From Desmodesmus armatus (Eukaryota > Chlorophyta > Chlorophyceae > Sphaeropleales > Scenedesmaceae): DNA of 64,000 nucleotides. Location of the stretch: the NCBI GenBank assembly GCA_007449985.2, contig VIIQ02000306.1, positions 1 to 64,000 of the forward strand, written 5' to 3'. The notes beneath the pieces are model-generated. The model was given only the letters and a program-made list of their open reading frames with translations. It was not told the DNA's origin and did not search any database. The position numbers were made by a program, and so were the translations under genes. Numbering within the stretch: position 1 is the stretch's first letter; each line of letters begins with the position of its first letter. Shown piece by piece: positions 35,271 to 46,500 of this stretch.

Positions 35271-38200
35271 ATGCAGCGAGCTTCGTCAGACGTCCTGTTG
35301 CGCTCAACTCAACCCAGGGCGCTTTTTTCGCAAGTTCCGGTGACTCCCAGGCAGCATGTCAGCAGCAGCAGGAGCCAGCTGTGCAGGGCCACACCGCCAG
35401 AACAGCAACAGCCTGCGCAGGGGGGAGGCATGCAGCTGAACGAGGGTAGGCCCTGTTGAAACCACTTGACGAGCTTGAAACATATCTGTAGCCGAGTTCA
35501 GCACCTGATACAGGTGGACGGAGCAGCTAGGGTGGCAGAAGAGCAGCTATAGTGAAGCGTGGTGCACACCACCAATGGGACGCTGCCGACGCAGTAACGT
35601 CACAGTAGAGGTGTTGGACTAAGGCAGGGAAAGAGCAGCTGCGTTTTTGCATATCACGCAGCAGCACGACCTCAGCAGACACGTCATCTTTCGTTGCGCA
35701 TGATGCCACCAGCACATCCTCTCCTGTCACCTCCGAATTTCAAAGGCTCTGCTGCTGCTGTTGCTACTGCTGCAACTGCTGCTGCACTGTAATGACAGAC
35801 ATGCTTGCGCAGCTCCGATCTGCACAGGAAGAGGCGGCCCGCTTGAAGAAGGAGCTGGCCGTGCTGCAGCAGGAACAGCAGGTGTGTGTGTTGGGGGGGG
35901 GGGGGGGAGGGGGCGGGGTAAAGCTGCATGCAGGGGTTGGGGTATGGGAAGGGTGTTAGGGTGGGACATGTGGTGCCAGAGTGGTGTTGAGTGTTGCTGG
36001 TTGCAGTGGCAGTGCTGCAGCTGCAGGGGCCGTGTGTGTGTGTAGTAAGTCGCTGTGCAGGTGTGGCTGGGAGCGGCGAACACCGGGGGGGGGGGGGGGG
36101 GGGGGGGGCTTTGTGTCTGGAGCATCGTGTTTGGGTGTTGTAGACACAGGAGTGCATCTAGCCAATGCATGAACCATCCAAGGATGTGACATTCCGAAGT
36201 TGCGTAGAAGTGCGTGGGAGCGCACAGAATTTCACATTCAGTCACAAGAAATAAAAGTGGCAGCGCTGCAACTGCAACAGCAACATGCTGGACAGGGTGT
36301 TCCTGGTCCTGTGCGCAACTGCGTCTGCTGTGCACGCACAGGCAGTAAACACAGGTTGTCCAGGTTATGGCCGTCACTGTTGAAACGGCAGTACCCCCCC
36401 CCCCCCGTACAGTAGCCTGCCAAATGCTTATTGCCAAGCTTTTCTAGATATTTCCTGAAAACGTCCTTGTTTGCTCCATTTTTTTTGCAGGGTGGCAAGC
36501 CAGCAGACATGTCAGCGAAGCCCCGCATTGACAGCACAGACAACCGAGAGACGCTGTGGAGTAAGTTGACAGATGCTGGCAAATACAGCGGTATAGGGTG
36601 GGCAACCATTGCATGCAGTAGTACTGACTACTGGATAGAACAACTTGGCCTTGTCAAAACAAGCTAGCAAATGATCTGTTGAGTAGGCCAAAGATCCCAT
36701 GTCGGTACACACAGAAGCATTTGGTATGTCAGTGCGGTGCGTCTGCCTTGGGACGTCTGCACCACCAAAGGCGTCCTCACCTGCATTGCTCTGACATGTC
36801 GTGCTGTGCTGTGCTGTGCTGTGCTGTGTGCAGGTAGCGGCAAGCGCAGCGCGTGGTTGAGTGAGGCAGACGTTGACTTTTTCACAGGTATGTCCTCATC
36901 GGCAGGCAGCTGGCAGATGTAATTGCTTGCTTCACCTTGGCATACAACTCAATTGGATTCACACGTGCATACAATTGGGAGGGTTGCCGGTGGTGCTGCA
37001 TGCCTTGGGGCACAACCACTGGCAACCTTCCCAGTTGTACGCAGGGTTTAGGGTTCAAGAGGTTAGGGTTAGGGTTAGTTTTTGCCGGTGGTGGTGCATG
37101 CGTTGGGGCACATCTACATTCAAATGCAGCCTGCTCACTTTCCCCTACCGTCAGGTGCAACTATCTTTCACCCACTATTATTCAGCTGTTGTGCTGTGGC
37201 AGGGTTTTGGCGGTTCTTCTGCTGTAGTACCGCTGCTAGCCCATACACCCACCCCAACCCTCCCACATTGCCTGTCGTTGCTTGCAGGTGGAGGGGCCAC
37301 GGAAGCAGCAGCCCCCGTGAGTGCGGAGGAACAAGCCACTGTTGGGCGGCGGCTGGCTATCGGTGCTGTGGCCACAGTGGGTCTGTCTGCCTTTGCCCTC
37401 ATCCCCACAAAGGACCTGAGGGTGGTCAAACCCAAACAACCCATGTTCTTCTACATCACGCAGCTGCTGCAGGCCCAGGTGGGGGGGGGGGGGCGCTCAA
37501 TCATTCGTTTTCTGGGTAACACACAGCATCCATCATGTTTGGAATGCAAGGGGGGATTATGGTCCAGCTATCTACATCACGCAGCTGCTGCAGGCACAGG
37601 TGGGGCCACTGACTGGTTTTGGTTTGGGTAACACATTCTCTAGCATTTGAAGGCATGCAGAGGCCAGCTTCCCTCGATATCTCATCACAGCAGTGAGTGC
37701 AAAACAGTGGGGCAGAGAGGGGGGGGGGGAGTACGGTATGTGGGCATGTGGCGGGTGGGTGTAGTGTCATTGACATGCACAGCTGGTGGGACGGTTTGCT
37801 GTACCGTACAGCTGCTGCGCAGCGTTCACAGTTAGCTGCCTTGGTGTGGACTTGACTGACAAGTACACTCCTTGCTTCCTTTTGTGTGGATGCAGGCGCA
37901 GCTTGAGCAGTGTGGCAGTTTGATACAGGATGCGCAGTGGGACAGCTTGCGGCTGATTTTGCCCCGCATCAAGGGTAACCCAACAAACGCAGGTGGGTGA
38001 GGAGGAGAGGGGGGGGGGGTGCAAGGGGGGGGGGGGGGGGCGCGCAGGAGGGGCGTGCAAGAGTGAGGGGCGGGGGGGGGGGGGGGGGCAGGAGTGAGGG
38101 GGCGGGGTGTGCAGGAGTTTTGGGGGGGGGGGGGGCAGGAGTGAGGGCGGCAGGGTGTGCAGGAGGGGGGGGGGTGCAGGAGTGTGCCCCGGGGGGGGGG

Positions 38201-39446
38201 GGGGGGGGGGCGCTGCTGGATTGATAGCGCAGTCATCCAGCATTGGCACAGCATTTTATCCAAATTAAATGGCATCAAGCGGATGTGTGCCATGTGTGCC
38301 GCAGAGGGTGCCATGTTTGACATCATTGCCCGGTTGGATGCAGTCGTTCAGCATTGCTACAGCATTGTTCCAAATAATAGGTCAGTACAACTGTACTAGT
38401 TTTTTGGGGACAGGGTCCCAACCTTGGCACTAGCCAGCGAATTACAAGAACTAAAGATGGTGTGTGTGCCGTGTCTGCTGCAGAGGGTGCCATGTTTGAC
38501 ATCATTGCCCTGCTGGATGCGTCGGTTGCCCCCAAGGCTGAGCCTCCAACAGCCCTGCCTCCTGCGACCCCTTACTTCAGCTGCCCCCCCCCCCCCGCCC
38601 CCGCCGCCGCCGCACTCCTGCGCCGCCTGGCTTCACTCCTGCCCCCCCCCCATCCCGTCTGACAAAACTGCTGTGTGTGCGGTGTGTGCTGCAGAGGGCG
38701 CCATGTTTGACATCATTGCCCTGCTGGATGCGTCAGTTGCCCCCAAGGCTGAGCCCCTAGCCGCTGAATTCCTGGAGTATCTTGACTACATGGACTACAA
38801 CAAATACTACGACTCAATGCCAACACGCAAGGTGCGACAGCTGTGGGGGCCGTAACAGAGGGGTTGAGGGTTGCAATGAATTGAATTGAATTGCAAATTG
38901 AAATTTCCTGGCTGGAGGCTGTGAGGGGTGATGAGATGCATGTATTGGGTTGCTGGGGTTGCAACTACTTTAGTGGCTGAGTCTGAAGGCTACTTGGCAC
39001 CCCAGAAGATGTTCAGCTCTGTATCACATTGTCAAATGCACTGTCCAAAGACAAGCAAGGTTGGCTACCACAGTCACAAGCCTCCCCATGCCTGGAGGGT
39101 CCTTTGTTGGCGTCCTTTGTTGGCGTCACTGCTACTGTGCTGTTCAGAATGTCTAATCCGCTTGCTGCCTGTCTGCAGTGAGAATGCGGAGTTTGTGACC
39201 TTCAGCAGCAACGCCCTCAAGTCAGCACACACCCGCCTGTGCTGTTTCCTGGCCCTACTGCTTTTTATAATGTTACACTTGTGTGATGCCTATGTGCAGG
39301 TGTCTGGCAGTGAGAATGCGGAGTTTGTGACCTTCAGCAGCAATGCCCTCAAGTCAGCGCAGGCCCGCCTGCGCTCTTTCCTGGCCCTACTGCCCAGCGA
39401 CCAGCTGCAGGCAGCGCAGCAGCAAATCGCATCCCAGGAGCTGTGA
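35271..39446 (+). CDS. Predicted plastid protein of unknown function, one membrane helix
   Basis: Eight exons (35271-35445, 35799-35881, 36491-36560, 36834-36887, 37288-37478, 37896-37992, 38695-38831, 39300-39446) join in consistent phases into 318 codons. The N-terminus is a clear transit peptide (MQRASSDVLLRSTQPRALFS). A short charged coiled coil follows (EEAARLKKELAVLQQEQQ), then SAWLSEADVDFFTG, a hydrophobic helix (LAIGAVATVGLSAFALIP, about 150-168) and a helical C-terminal domain beginning KPKQPMFFYITQLLQAQ with DAQWDSLRLILPRI and FLEYLDYMDYNKYY. The motif style recalls PsbQ-like lumenal helical proteins, but I cannot assign a family. A thylakoid protein with the C-terminus in the lumen is a guess. 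The proposed exon 1-2 junction is supported by phase only. Exons 5, 7 and 8 have partial copies around them. Confidence 0.8.
37040..37080 (+). repeat. Telomere-like TTAGGG/TTTAGGG motif in an intron
   Basis: GGGTTTAGGGTTCAAGAGGT followed by TAGGGTTAGGGTTAG inside the intron before exon 37288-37478. Confidence 0.85.
37568..37604 (+). repeat. Copy of the 3' edge of plastid-protein exon 5
   Basis: Repeats CTACATCACGCAGCTGCTGC and the following CAG/GTGGGG donor, 90 bp downstream of the real donor. Confidence 0.93.
37996..38216 (+). repeat. Poly-G rich intron block
   Basis: At least six runs of ten or more G separated by GCAGGAGTG-like spacers, right after the donor of exon 37896-37992. The transcript of this intron carries the G runs, so RNA G-quadruplexes are possible. 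Confidence 0.9.
38285..38548 (+). repeat. Two copies of the 5' edge of plastid-protein exon 7
   Basis: Copies at about 38285-38349 and 38461-38548 repeat the GCAG acceptor and coding for EGAMFDIIALLDASVAPKAE. Both lie upstream of intact exon 7 (38695). The nearer copy is almost identical over 75 bp. Confidence 0.93.
39174..39262 (+). repeat. Copy of the 5' part of plastid-protein exon 8
   Basis: TGCAG plus coding for ENAEFVTFSSNALKSA is repeated upstream of exon 8 (39300). It lacks the first three residues (VSG) of the exon. Confidence 0.93.
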
Positions 39447-39533
39447 GAAGGTTTTTTCTGGTGTAATGTGTTCATGGGCATGGTGCTTGGTTGTGGTTTG
39501 GGGGGGGGGGGGGGGGGGGCTCACCCTAAACCC

Positions 39534-39712
39534 TACTGCCCAGCGACCAGCTGCAAGTAGCCCAGCAGCAAGAGTGAAGAAGACAGCTTTCGGAAAGCAG
39601 ACGCCGTCAAGTCAGGACAGACCCGCCTGCGCTCTTTCTTGGCCTTACTGCCCAGCGACCAGCTGCAGGCAGCCCAGCAGCAGATCGCATCACAGGAGCT
39701 GTGAGGAAAGCT
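39534..39712 (+). repeat. Copies of the 3' end of plastid-protein exon 8, past the stop
   Basis: 39534-39572 and 39606-39712 repeat coding for SDQLQAAQQQIASQEL, the second including TGTGA. They follow a poly-G run and a CCCTAAACCCTA motif at 39524-39535. Confidence 0.92.
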
Positions 39713-40014
39713 CGTGATTTTTTATGCGTTTGTGGCGTGTGTTCATGGGCATGGTGGTTGTTTGTGGTTCAGGGCGCGGGCGTTTACATGGGCATGTGGG
39801 ACGTCCCAGCGGCTGTAACATGGTTTGAATTTCAAATTCCATTGGGGTTGTGACAGGCGCTGGCTTGCATGTTATCTCAACAACAGCAAGCCTAGCTGCA
39901 GCACGCGGCAACCAGCAGCAGATCCTACAAGTTATCGTACAATGCATCGTTGATATCATGCAGGGCCCCCTTACTCGGGAGTTGGAATATTTTGGGGGGG
40001 GGGGGGGGAGGTTG

Positions 40015-40056
40015 TTACAAGTGGATACTTTCACCGCTGAGCGGAACTCTCCACAC
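40015..40056 (-). repeat. Dispersed hairpin element, copy with poly-C end
   Basis: On the minus strand it reads GTGGAGAGTTCCGCTCAGCG, then GTGAAAGTATCCACTTGTAAC, followed by poly-C. This is the same arrangement as at 12277-12326, without the 11-bp insertion. Confidence 0.8.
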
Positions 40057-40274
40057 GGGATGAAGTGGGAAGACACACCTGCAAGAAAAACCTGCAGCAA
40101 GACCGGCAAACAAGACCAGCCCCCAAAAAAAAAACACACCACCAAGGGCAACTGCCACACACACCAGGTATAGGATCGTGCATTCATGACTCAGCTGCAA
40201 GCTGGTAGTCTCCACACACCGTGCACGCACACACATGGGTCAGTCTTTCAGACAAGTCTCAACATAGGCAGAAG

Positions 40275-40877
40275 TTAACAGATCAAGCCAATCATTTGCT
40301 GTGCTAGCACGCAGAGCAGGACCCACAACACAGCTACTACTAGTGCTCCTGCTGCCAATGCTAAGGTGTCAGAGTGCCGTACCCCGAGCCTGAGCAACTG
40401 CGTAGACAGGGGTGAGCTTGTCGCACGGTGCAAGCAGGCTGGGTAGGGCATAACAGCCACATAGCCGTCCGGTTGCTGAATAGGGCGCACCCCAAACAGA
40501 TTGCCCTTACCCAGCAGGTGCCTTCTATACACGTCCATAGCTGCAATGCAACGGGCCAGCTGAGTTTGGTGGGTGGTGCCGAACACAAGCTGCATGCACC
40601 GCTGCACTGAGTCCCCACCACCATAGGCAAATACTGAAGCATACTTGTCCCTGATATGATCATATGCGGGGCACTCTAAGACAAAATGTAGCAAGTCCTC
40701 AGGCCTGTCCCCCCCACACCTGGCTACAAGTGTGTCATGCCACTCAGCACGCAACCCCCTACCAGAGCAGAGGGGGCAGGTTCGCCCATGCTGTTGTCCC
40801 CCACCATGCAGGCGTCCACTCAAGTGGTGTCCGCCAAGCCAGTACCGTCCCAAACACCGCAAGATCCCCCTAGGCAA
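40275..40877 (-). mobile_element. Non-LTR (LINE-type) retrotransposon 3' remnant
   Basis: A 200-codon open frame has the layout of the region after the reverse transcriptase in LINE-type elements: a basic stretch, CPLC, then DLLHFVLECPAYDHIRDKY, which is the Cys/His zinc-binding tail of the RVT-zinc-finger kind. The polymerase domain is not seen upstream, so the insertion is probably 5'-truncated. The frame is open, suggesting fairly recent insertion or only the tail of a longer frame that decayed further up. No target duplication or poly-A tail could be fixed. A host gene with the same zinc-binding motif is a less likely alternative. Confidence 0.7.
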
Positions 40878-41581
40878 GCATAGCTAATATCACAACACAT
40901 AGGTACCAACGAAAACATGGCCCCGGGTGGGTCACTTCACACAACACATGGGCACATGAACCTTGCCTAGGCACACATGCCAACACCAGGCCGGTCTACC
41001 AGAACGTAGGTAAGTCAGGTCACCCTGACATGCTGCGGGGGCGGAGGCTGAGCCTCCCTTTCGCGCTGATGGCAGCCGATCAGCAGTGCCGGCAGCATCT
41101 GTAGGCCAATAGGATCGACATATGGAGCTGCTGCAATGCTAGCAATAAAAAATCATAGTATGTATATCATAAGTAATCTTTGTTCGGATTACCTGGCGCC
41201 GCCCAGGTGACCTGGGCATTCATCCACAAAAATCACCCTTTCCCTCCCACTGGGCACTGTGGCACATCAGAAAACCACCACCACTGTGTGGTGTTCACAA
41301 AGCATACTGACTCAGTACTGACTGGTCAGACAACCAATCAGGCAAATTGACAACATATATCTCAAAAGCACCAGAAACCCGTTGACTCAATGAGTCATCC
41401 AAAGTAAACCATGACTAATCTGCTGATAGTACATACGCGGTGCACGACAGGCGTGCCACATCAGGCCTTGGCAAGGGGCCAGTGGGCCCCATGCCACGCT
41501 GATGGGGTCGACGGTCAGCGCTGACCACAAAAGGCGGGCAACCTCGACAAAAGCCACCAGGACGATCTGAGTTGGGTCAGC

Positions 41582-43158
41582 TTAGTTGGCTGCTTCAGCT
41601 CCAGCGTTTGCAGCGATCAACCTCAGCAACATCTCCCTCATTGGTGCCGGGATGCGTGCAGGCTTCTTTGGTGGGCAATCAGGGACCAGTGCGACACAAG
41701 AGGCTAACCCCTCGGCAACCACCTGCTGCTCTCCACTGCTGGACACCCGCACCACGCGCTCCTTGAACTGCAGGCAGACAGACATACACGTTTGGGGTGC
41801 AGCTCGACAAATCCAGATGACACAGCGCGGCATGGCGCCTAATGTCATGCCGCACGGTGAGGCAGCGAGGCGGTGAGTCACAAAGTTTGGTGCATTGATG
41901 TGCACAGCCTGTACCTGACCATAAGGTGCAGTCGTGTTGCTCCCCCCCCCCCCCCCACACACTGTGAACCCCGAAGGCCTTAGAGAAGACAGCAGCAGCC
42001 TGAGTGCTGAGCGGTCCTGAGCTTGAGAAATACTTGGAGCCCGAACTTGCCCTTGAAAGTGACTTGGCACGCTCGCATTTGTGTGACGCAATGGGCCTTG
42101 CCAGCATTGCCATTCTAGCCTCTGCTGACGGTCAGGGTGTTGCGCTCACCTTGAACGTGGCGCCCTTCACCTCGCAAGGCGCCGACTCTGCGAAGAAGTG
42201 ATCTCCACTCTGCAAGGGGCTGCAGGCACAACACACACACATCAACACACATGCACAGCGTGGGTCATCCAGTGGATGGGCATTGATGCCAATCTCACCA
42301 CCTGCCAAATGCTGCACTTGCAGGCTGCCTGCCACATGGCCAGTCAGGCTCATATGCAGCTGTACACAAACAAGCATTGTAGTGTATGTGCACAAGCACC
42401 ACCAGCAGCAGAAGGAGACAACGGAGTGGTGACAACACTGCACGTTGGGTAGCAGCTGCCTACATGCACAAACGCCCCAACAGCTACAACTGGGCTCCTT
42501 CAAAAGAGGGGCAATCGGTGAGTACTGATTATAAGCAGCAGCACCCAACTCACCTCTTGAAGTGTATGGTGAAGCTTGTTGTTGCCATCATGATGCCGTA
42601 CCTCTCCATCAGCACCTCCATGGACAAACCCACAGACACCCCAAGGGCTGCCCGTGCCTTGTACATGTACTCATGGTACATCGTGTTTGTGACAACGCCG
42701 TACATGTCCACATCTGACGCCTTGACCTGCATGCGACAAAGCACAGCTGTGTGTGTTTACATGTGTTTTTTCCTGTGCTGTTGTGAGTTGACAGCAGTGC
42801 TGCTCAGAAGCTACCTGGTGTGCGGGTGACCTGCACCCCCCGTCCCAGCTGCAGCCGGCCCACCAGCAGTTCTGTACTAGAACTAGAAAAGAACACAGCC
42901 AACACTCACCGTCATGTAAACCCGGTGATAAGGTGTTACGTTAGCAGGTTGAAAGACGGATGGCCGGTTGGACTGGTGAATGCATGCCTGCAGTACTGGT
43001 TCAGGCATCACAACTGCCTGCAGCTGCTGCTGCACCTGCTGAAGCTGCTGCTGCTGTTTGGGGGCTGGCTGCAGGCGCAAGGAGCTGTGCACACGATACT
43101 TAGGTATTTGCAGTGAGCAGTTGCTGGCCAGCTGGTTCTTGGCACCGCGAGCATTCAT
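41582..43158 (-). CDS. Hot-dog acyl thioesterase, plant ALT type
   Basis: Thioesterase of the 4-hydroxybenzoyl-CoA fold, close to plant acyl-lipid thioesterases (ALT), which release fatty acids or beta-keto acids from acyl carrier protein in the plastid. Four exons (42910-43158, 42554-42726, 42150-42219, 41582-41767) give 226 codons in one consistent frame. The first exon has a transit-like leader (MNARGAKNQLASNCSLQIPK) followed by a Gln-rich stretch. The hot-dog core begins VYMTVKASDVDMYGVVTNTM, containing the conserved Asp and the YGVV-N turn (about residues 80-97). Exon 3 encodes SPLQSGDHFFAE, matching the usual RSGD strand; the last exon has VVAEGLASCVALV and ARIP. The start is chosen as the Met opening the leader. 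It is divergent from KCS with a 344-bp gap, which may coordinate acyl-chain metabolism. Confidence 0.88.
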
Positions 43159-43502
43159 CTTCGAACTGTTGGGCTGGTAACGATGGGAGTGCTGTTGCGT
43201 GAAGTGGACTGGGCGACAAGCAAGCTTAATGTGAGGTACTGTTGTTGATTGAACCGTTGCAGGTGTTGGGCTGAATACTCGGCCAGAACGGTATATAAGG
43301 TGCCTCACATCGGGTGGGCCACGAAGGGACCAAGAAGGGCACTGACGGTTCAGCCGCCACCGGTGAAGCTGGCCCAACCACAAGCATTTATAACGTCTTT
43401 GCTAGTGAACATTGAAGCAAACTTTCCAGTGCGTCCAACAATCACCGTGAACCAGCAGTTTGAAGGCCCTTCGCCAGAGACTCTTGCAGCAGCTGCTCGA
43501 TC
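43159..43502. promoter_or_regulatory. Divergent promoter region, ALT thioesterase / KCS
   Basis: The 344 bp between the two start codons must hold both promoters. A TATA box (GTATATAAGG) lies at 43291-43300 on the KCS strand. The first ATG after it is the proposed KCS start at 43503. Confidence 0.7.
43291..43300 (+). promoter_or_regulatory. TATA box for KCS
   Basis: GTATATAAGG, about 200 bp before the KCS start codon. It implies transcription starting near 43320. Confidence 0.65.
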
Positions 43503-46500
43503 ATGTTTCTGCTCGATCATGCGACATACTGCCCTCCCATGGCAACTAGAACCACGCTGGAAGAGCTGGTCAGAGCTTGGGAACGTCTGACAGATCTCTC
43601 AGAGTTCAAGGTGAGCAACCACACAGTGGGGTGGGGGGTACTGTTGTTGTCCGCTGCTGTTGTTGGAGATCCTGGCACCCTTGATCACCCTGCACTTGCT
43701 GTTGCTGTTGACAGTTCAGCGACCCTAAGAACCTGGAGACCCTCCTTGCGTTTGGCAGTGCCACTGGCGTGGCAAGCAGATGCATCCCATCCAATCTGGT
43801 GAGGGCATGCTGCTTGGGGGATGGGGGGGGGGGGGGTATATGTTATGTGCAGCAGCAGCACAAGGAATAGACCAACCGATGACGTTCAGATTTTCTGCAA
43901 GGAAAGCAGGCCAGCAGACGGAATGGGACAGCAAAGGAGCAGCTCAGCGGCTGCCAGCCTGGGCCAGCCGCTGTCAGGTCGACAGCTCAGCGGCTGTTGG
44001 GACACATTCATGCAGCTCAGCAGTACCGAGCGGCCTGATTGTTTGTCGTCGACGTTCACATCCATGTCTGCCAACCCTCTTCCCTTACCTCGGCAGGTGC
44101 CAGCCGACCCAACAACCTTCAGCACTTCCTTTGAGGCTGCTGCTGCTGAGAGCTCCACATGCATGGTGACTGTGGTGGAGCAGGTCCTGGCAAAAACAGG
44201 TGTGGGGAAACATCATGTATGGCATACACGCATGTCATGTAGCATAAGGGTCTGATCAGGTGACCTTTGCCGGCCCATTGTCTTACAATGACGGCACAGC
44301 TGGTCAGGTTGAGTACTGTATGCAGCTCAGAAACAACACGAGTGGCAGTCATTTGGCGCAGGAGATGCAAGCCACCACATCAGTTATGTCCCTTCCCCTT
44401 GGGAATTTAGCACTTGCTGTTGCAAACATGTACCAGGCCCTTAGCAGCCTCTGCCCCCTTTCACTCCCCAGCTGCAACAGTTGCCCTCACCAGTTGCACG
44501 CACTGTTTCCTCCCCAGGCCTCAATGCCACAGACATAGACATCCTTGTGACGACTGGATCAACCTTCCACCCAGGTGGGCATCATGTCTGTGGAGACTGC
44601 CTCGCTCGAGTGTAGGGGCACAAACCGTTTGGAGTGACTCCAGGCTTTGAGCATCTCTGGCCAGCCCACACATGATTACTTGTGCATGGACTTTGTTGCG
44701 CTCCCCCGATCACTCGTGCTGTCGCTGTCACAGTCACAACCACTGACAGTTGCAACATGCGACGGTCGGCAGTGCTGATTATCGGGGCCCTCAGCGGTGT
44801 GTTCTCTGTCACAGAGTGTGGTGCAGCGCACCACACTCGCCCTGCAGTATCACAGGGGGGTCCTTATGCCCTCAAAGTCTGCCGCATGATGCGTATTATG
44901 TCGTGCAGTGCCCTGTTTGGCGTCCATGCTGGTGAACGCCTTCAAGATGCGGCCTGATGTCAAGTCGTATCACCTGGGCTGCATGGCATGCTCTGCTGGA
45001 GCCATCGGCATCAACCTGCTGCAAGACCTTCTCAAGGTGACTGCGCAGGGGTTTAGGGGTTTGCCAAACAACTCAGATGATCTGACATGTACTTGAGGGT
45101 TACAGTGGATGCGCCACGCCTTGCTGGCAGCAAGTGAGGGGTGCGAGCGAGCGATTGAATCCCCAACATGCACACTGTTTTGCTGGGAGCCTAGGCTCCC
45201 AGCACTCATGATGGGTTGCCTATCCAGCTGGGTCACAGAACAGCAGGGGACACCATTTTGTGCAGCACATACCCCTCCCCTTCCCTTTTGCGCTCACTGA
45301 TGGTATCACATGTCAAGCCTTTGCCCGTTGCCGTGCTTGCGTGCAGGCCAACCCCAACAGCATCGCTCTCTTCGTGCCACATGAGAACGTCACAGCAGGT
45401 GCGGCTGCAGGTCAGGAAGGTCAGGAGATTGGAATTACTCTGAAAGGGCTCTGCCAGAGGTAGATCTGTTGCTAAGCTATCACAAGGCTTTGGCACAACT
45501 TGTGCCACCCTGCTGGAAACGTGCAACATGACGATGACTCATCAGATCCATGATGGCTCTGCCAGAGCCCAATGCTAGCAGTGTCGTACACCAGCACCCC
45601 TCTCACCCATCATACCTCGGCGCATGCTGTGATTGGCACGCAATGCTGCTGCATGGTATGCTGCTGCATGGTCAACTTGACTCGCAATAATGCCTGCATT
45701 CCGCACTCAGTGCAAGTCGCACCAGCAGCAGCTCAACACGTGTGCATGCAGCGTGCAGGGTCCCCCACGACATGGCAACCCTCATTGCTGCCCCTGCTGC
45801 TGGTGCAGGCTGCTACCTCGGCAGCGACATGCACACGTTCCTAGCAAACAGGCTGTTTGGCATGGGTGCCGCTGCCCTGGTGCTGACCAACAGTCCCCCT
45901 CCCCCACGCTGACCAACAAATCCCCCCCCCCCCGCCTGCTACCCCTACTACTCCTACAGGTTGCTATCTGGGCAGTGACATGAACAAGTTCCTAGCCAAC
46001 GGGCTGTTTGGTGCCCTGGTGCTGACCCCCCCCCCCCCGCCTGCTGCCCCTACTACTCCTGCAGGTTGCTACCTAGGCAGCGACATGAACAAGTTCCTGG
46101 CCAACGGGCTGTTTGGCACGGGTGCCGCTGCCCTGGTGCTCACCACCAAATCCCCTCCCCCCCCCCCCCGCCTGCTGCCCCTTACTACTCCTGCAGGTTG
46201 CTACCTGGGCAGTGACATGAACAAGTTCCTAGCCAACGGGCTATTTGGCATGGGTGCCGCTGCCCTGGTGCTGACCAACAAACCCTCACTGGCAAGGAAG
46301 GCCAAGTACCAGCTGCTGCACTCAACCAGGGCGCATGTGGGCCAAGATGACAAGGTTTACCGGTCCATGGGGATCTTTGAGGGAGACCCCGCCGGTGATC
46401 GGATCAAGTACAATGCAGACGTCCCCATGGCAGCGGCAATGGGCATCCGAGCTGCTGTGGCAAAGGTAGGTACCCCGGATACCCGGTAGCCTAGTAGGTT

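Larger units (their letters stand above)
39447..41581. other. Convergent spacer with retroelement remnant
   Basis: 3' flanks of the plastid protein and thioesterase genes. Besides the exon copies and the LINE remnant it holds a hairpin element at 40015-40056. From 40880 to 41581 I recognise nothing; this stretch could be decayed upstream retroelement sequence. Confidence 0.5.

Noticed and set aside
37040..37080. True telomere end
   Set aside because: Only a few degenerate TTTAGGG units, inside an intron of a complete gene, with coding sequence on both sides.
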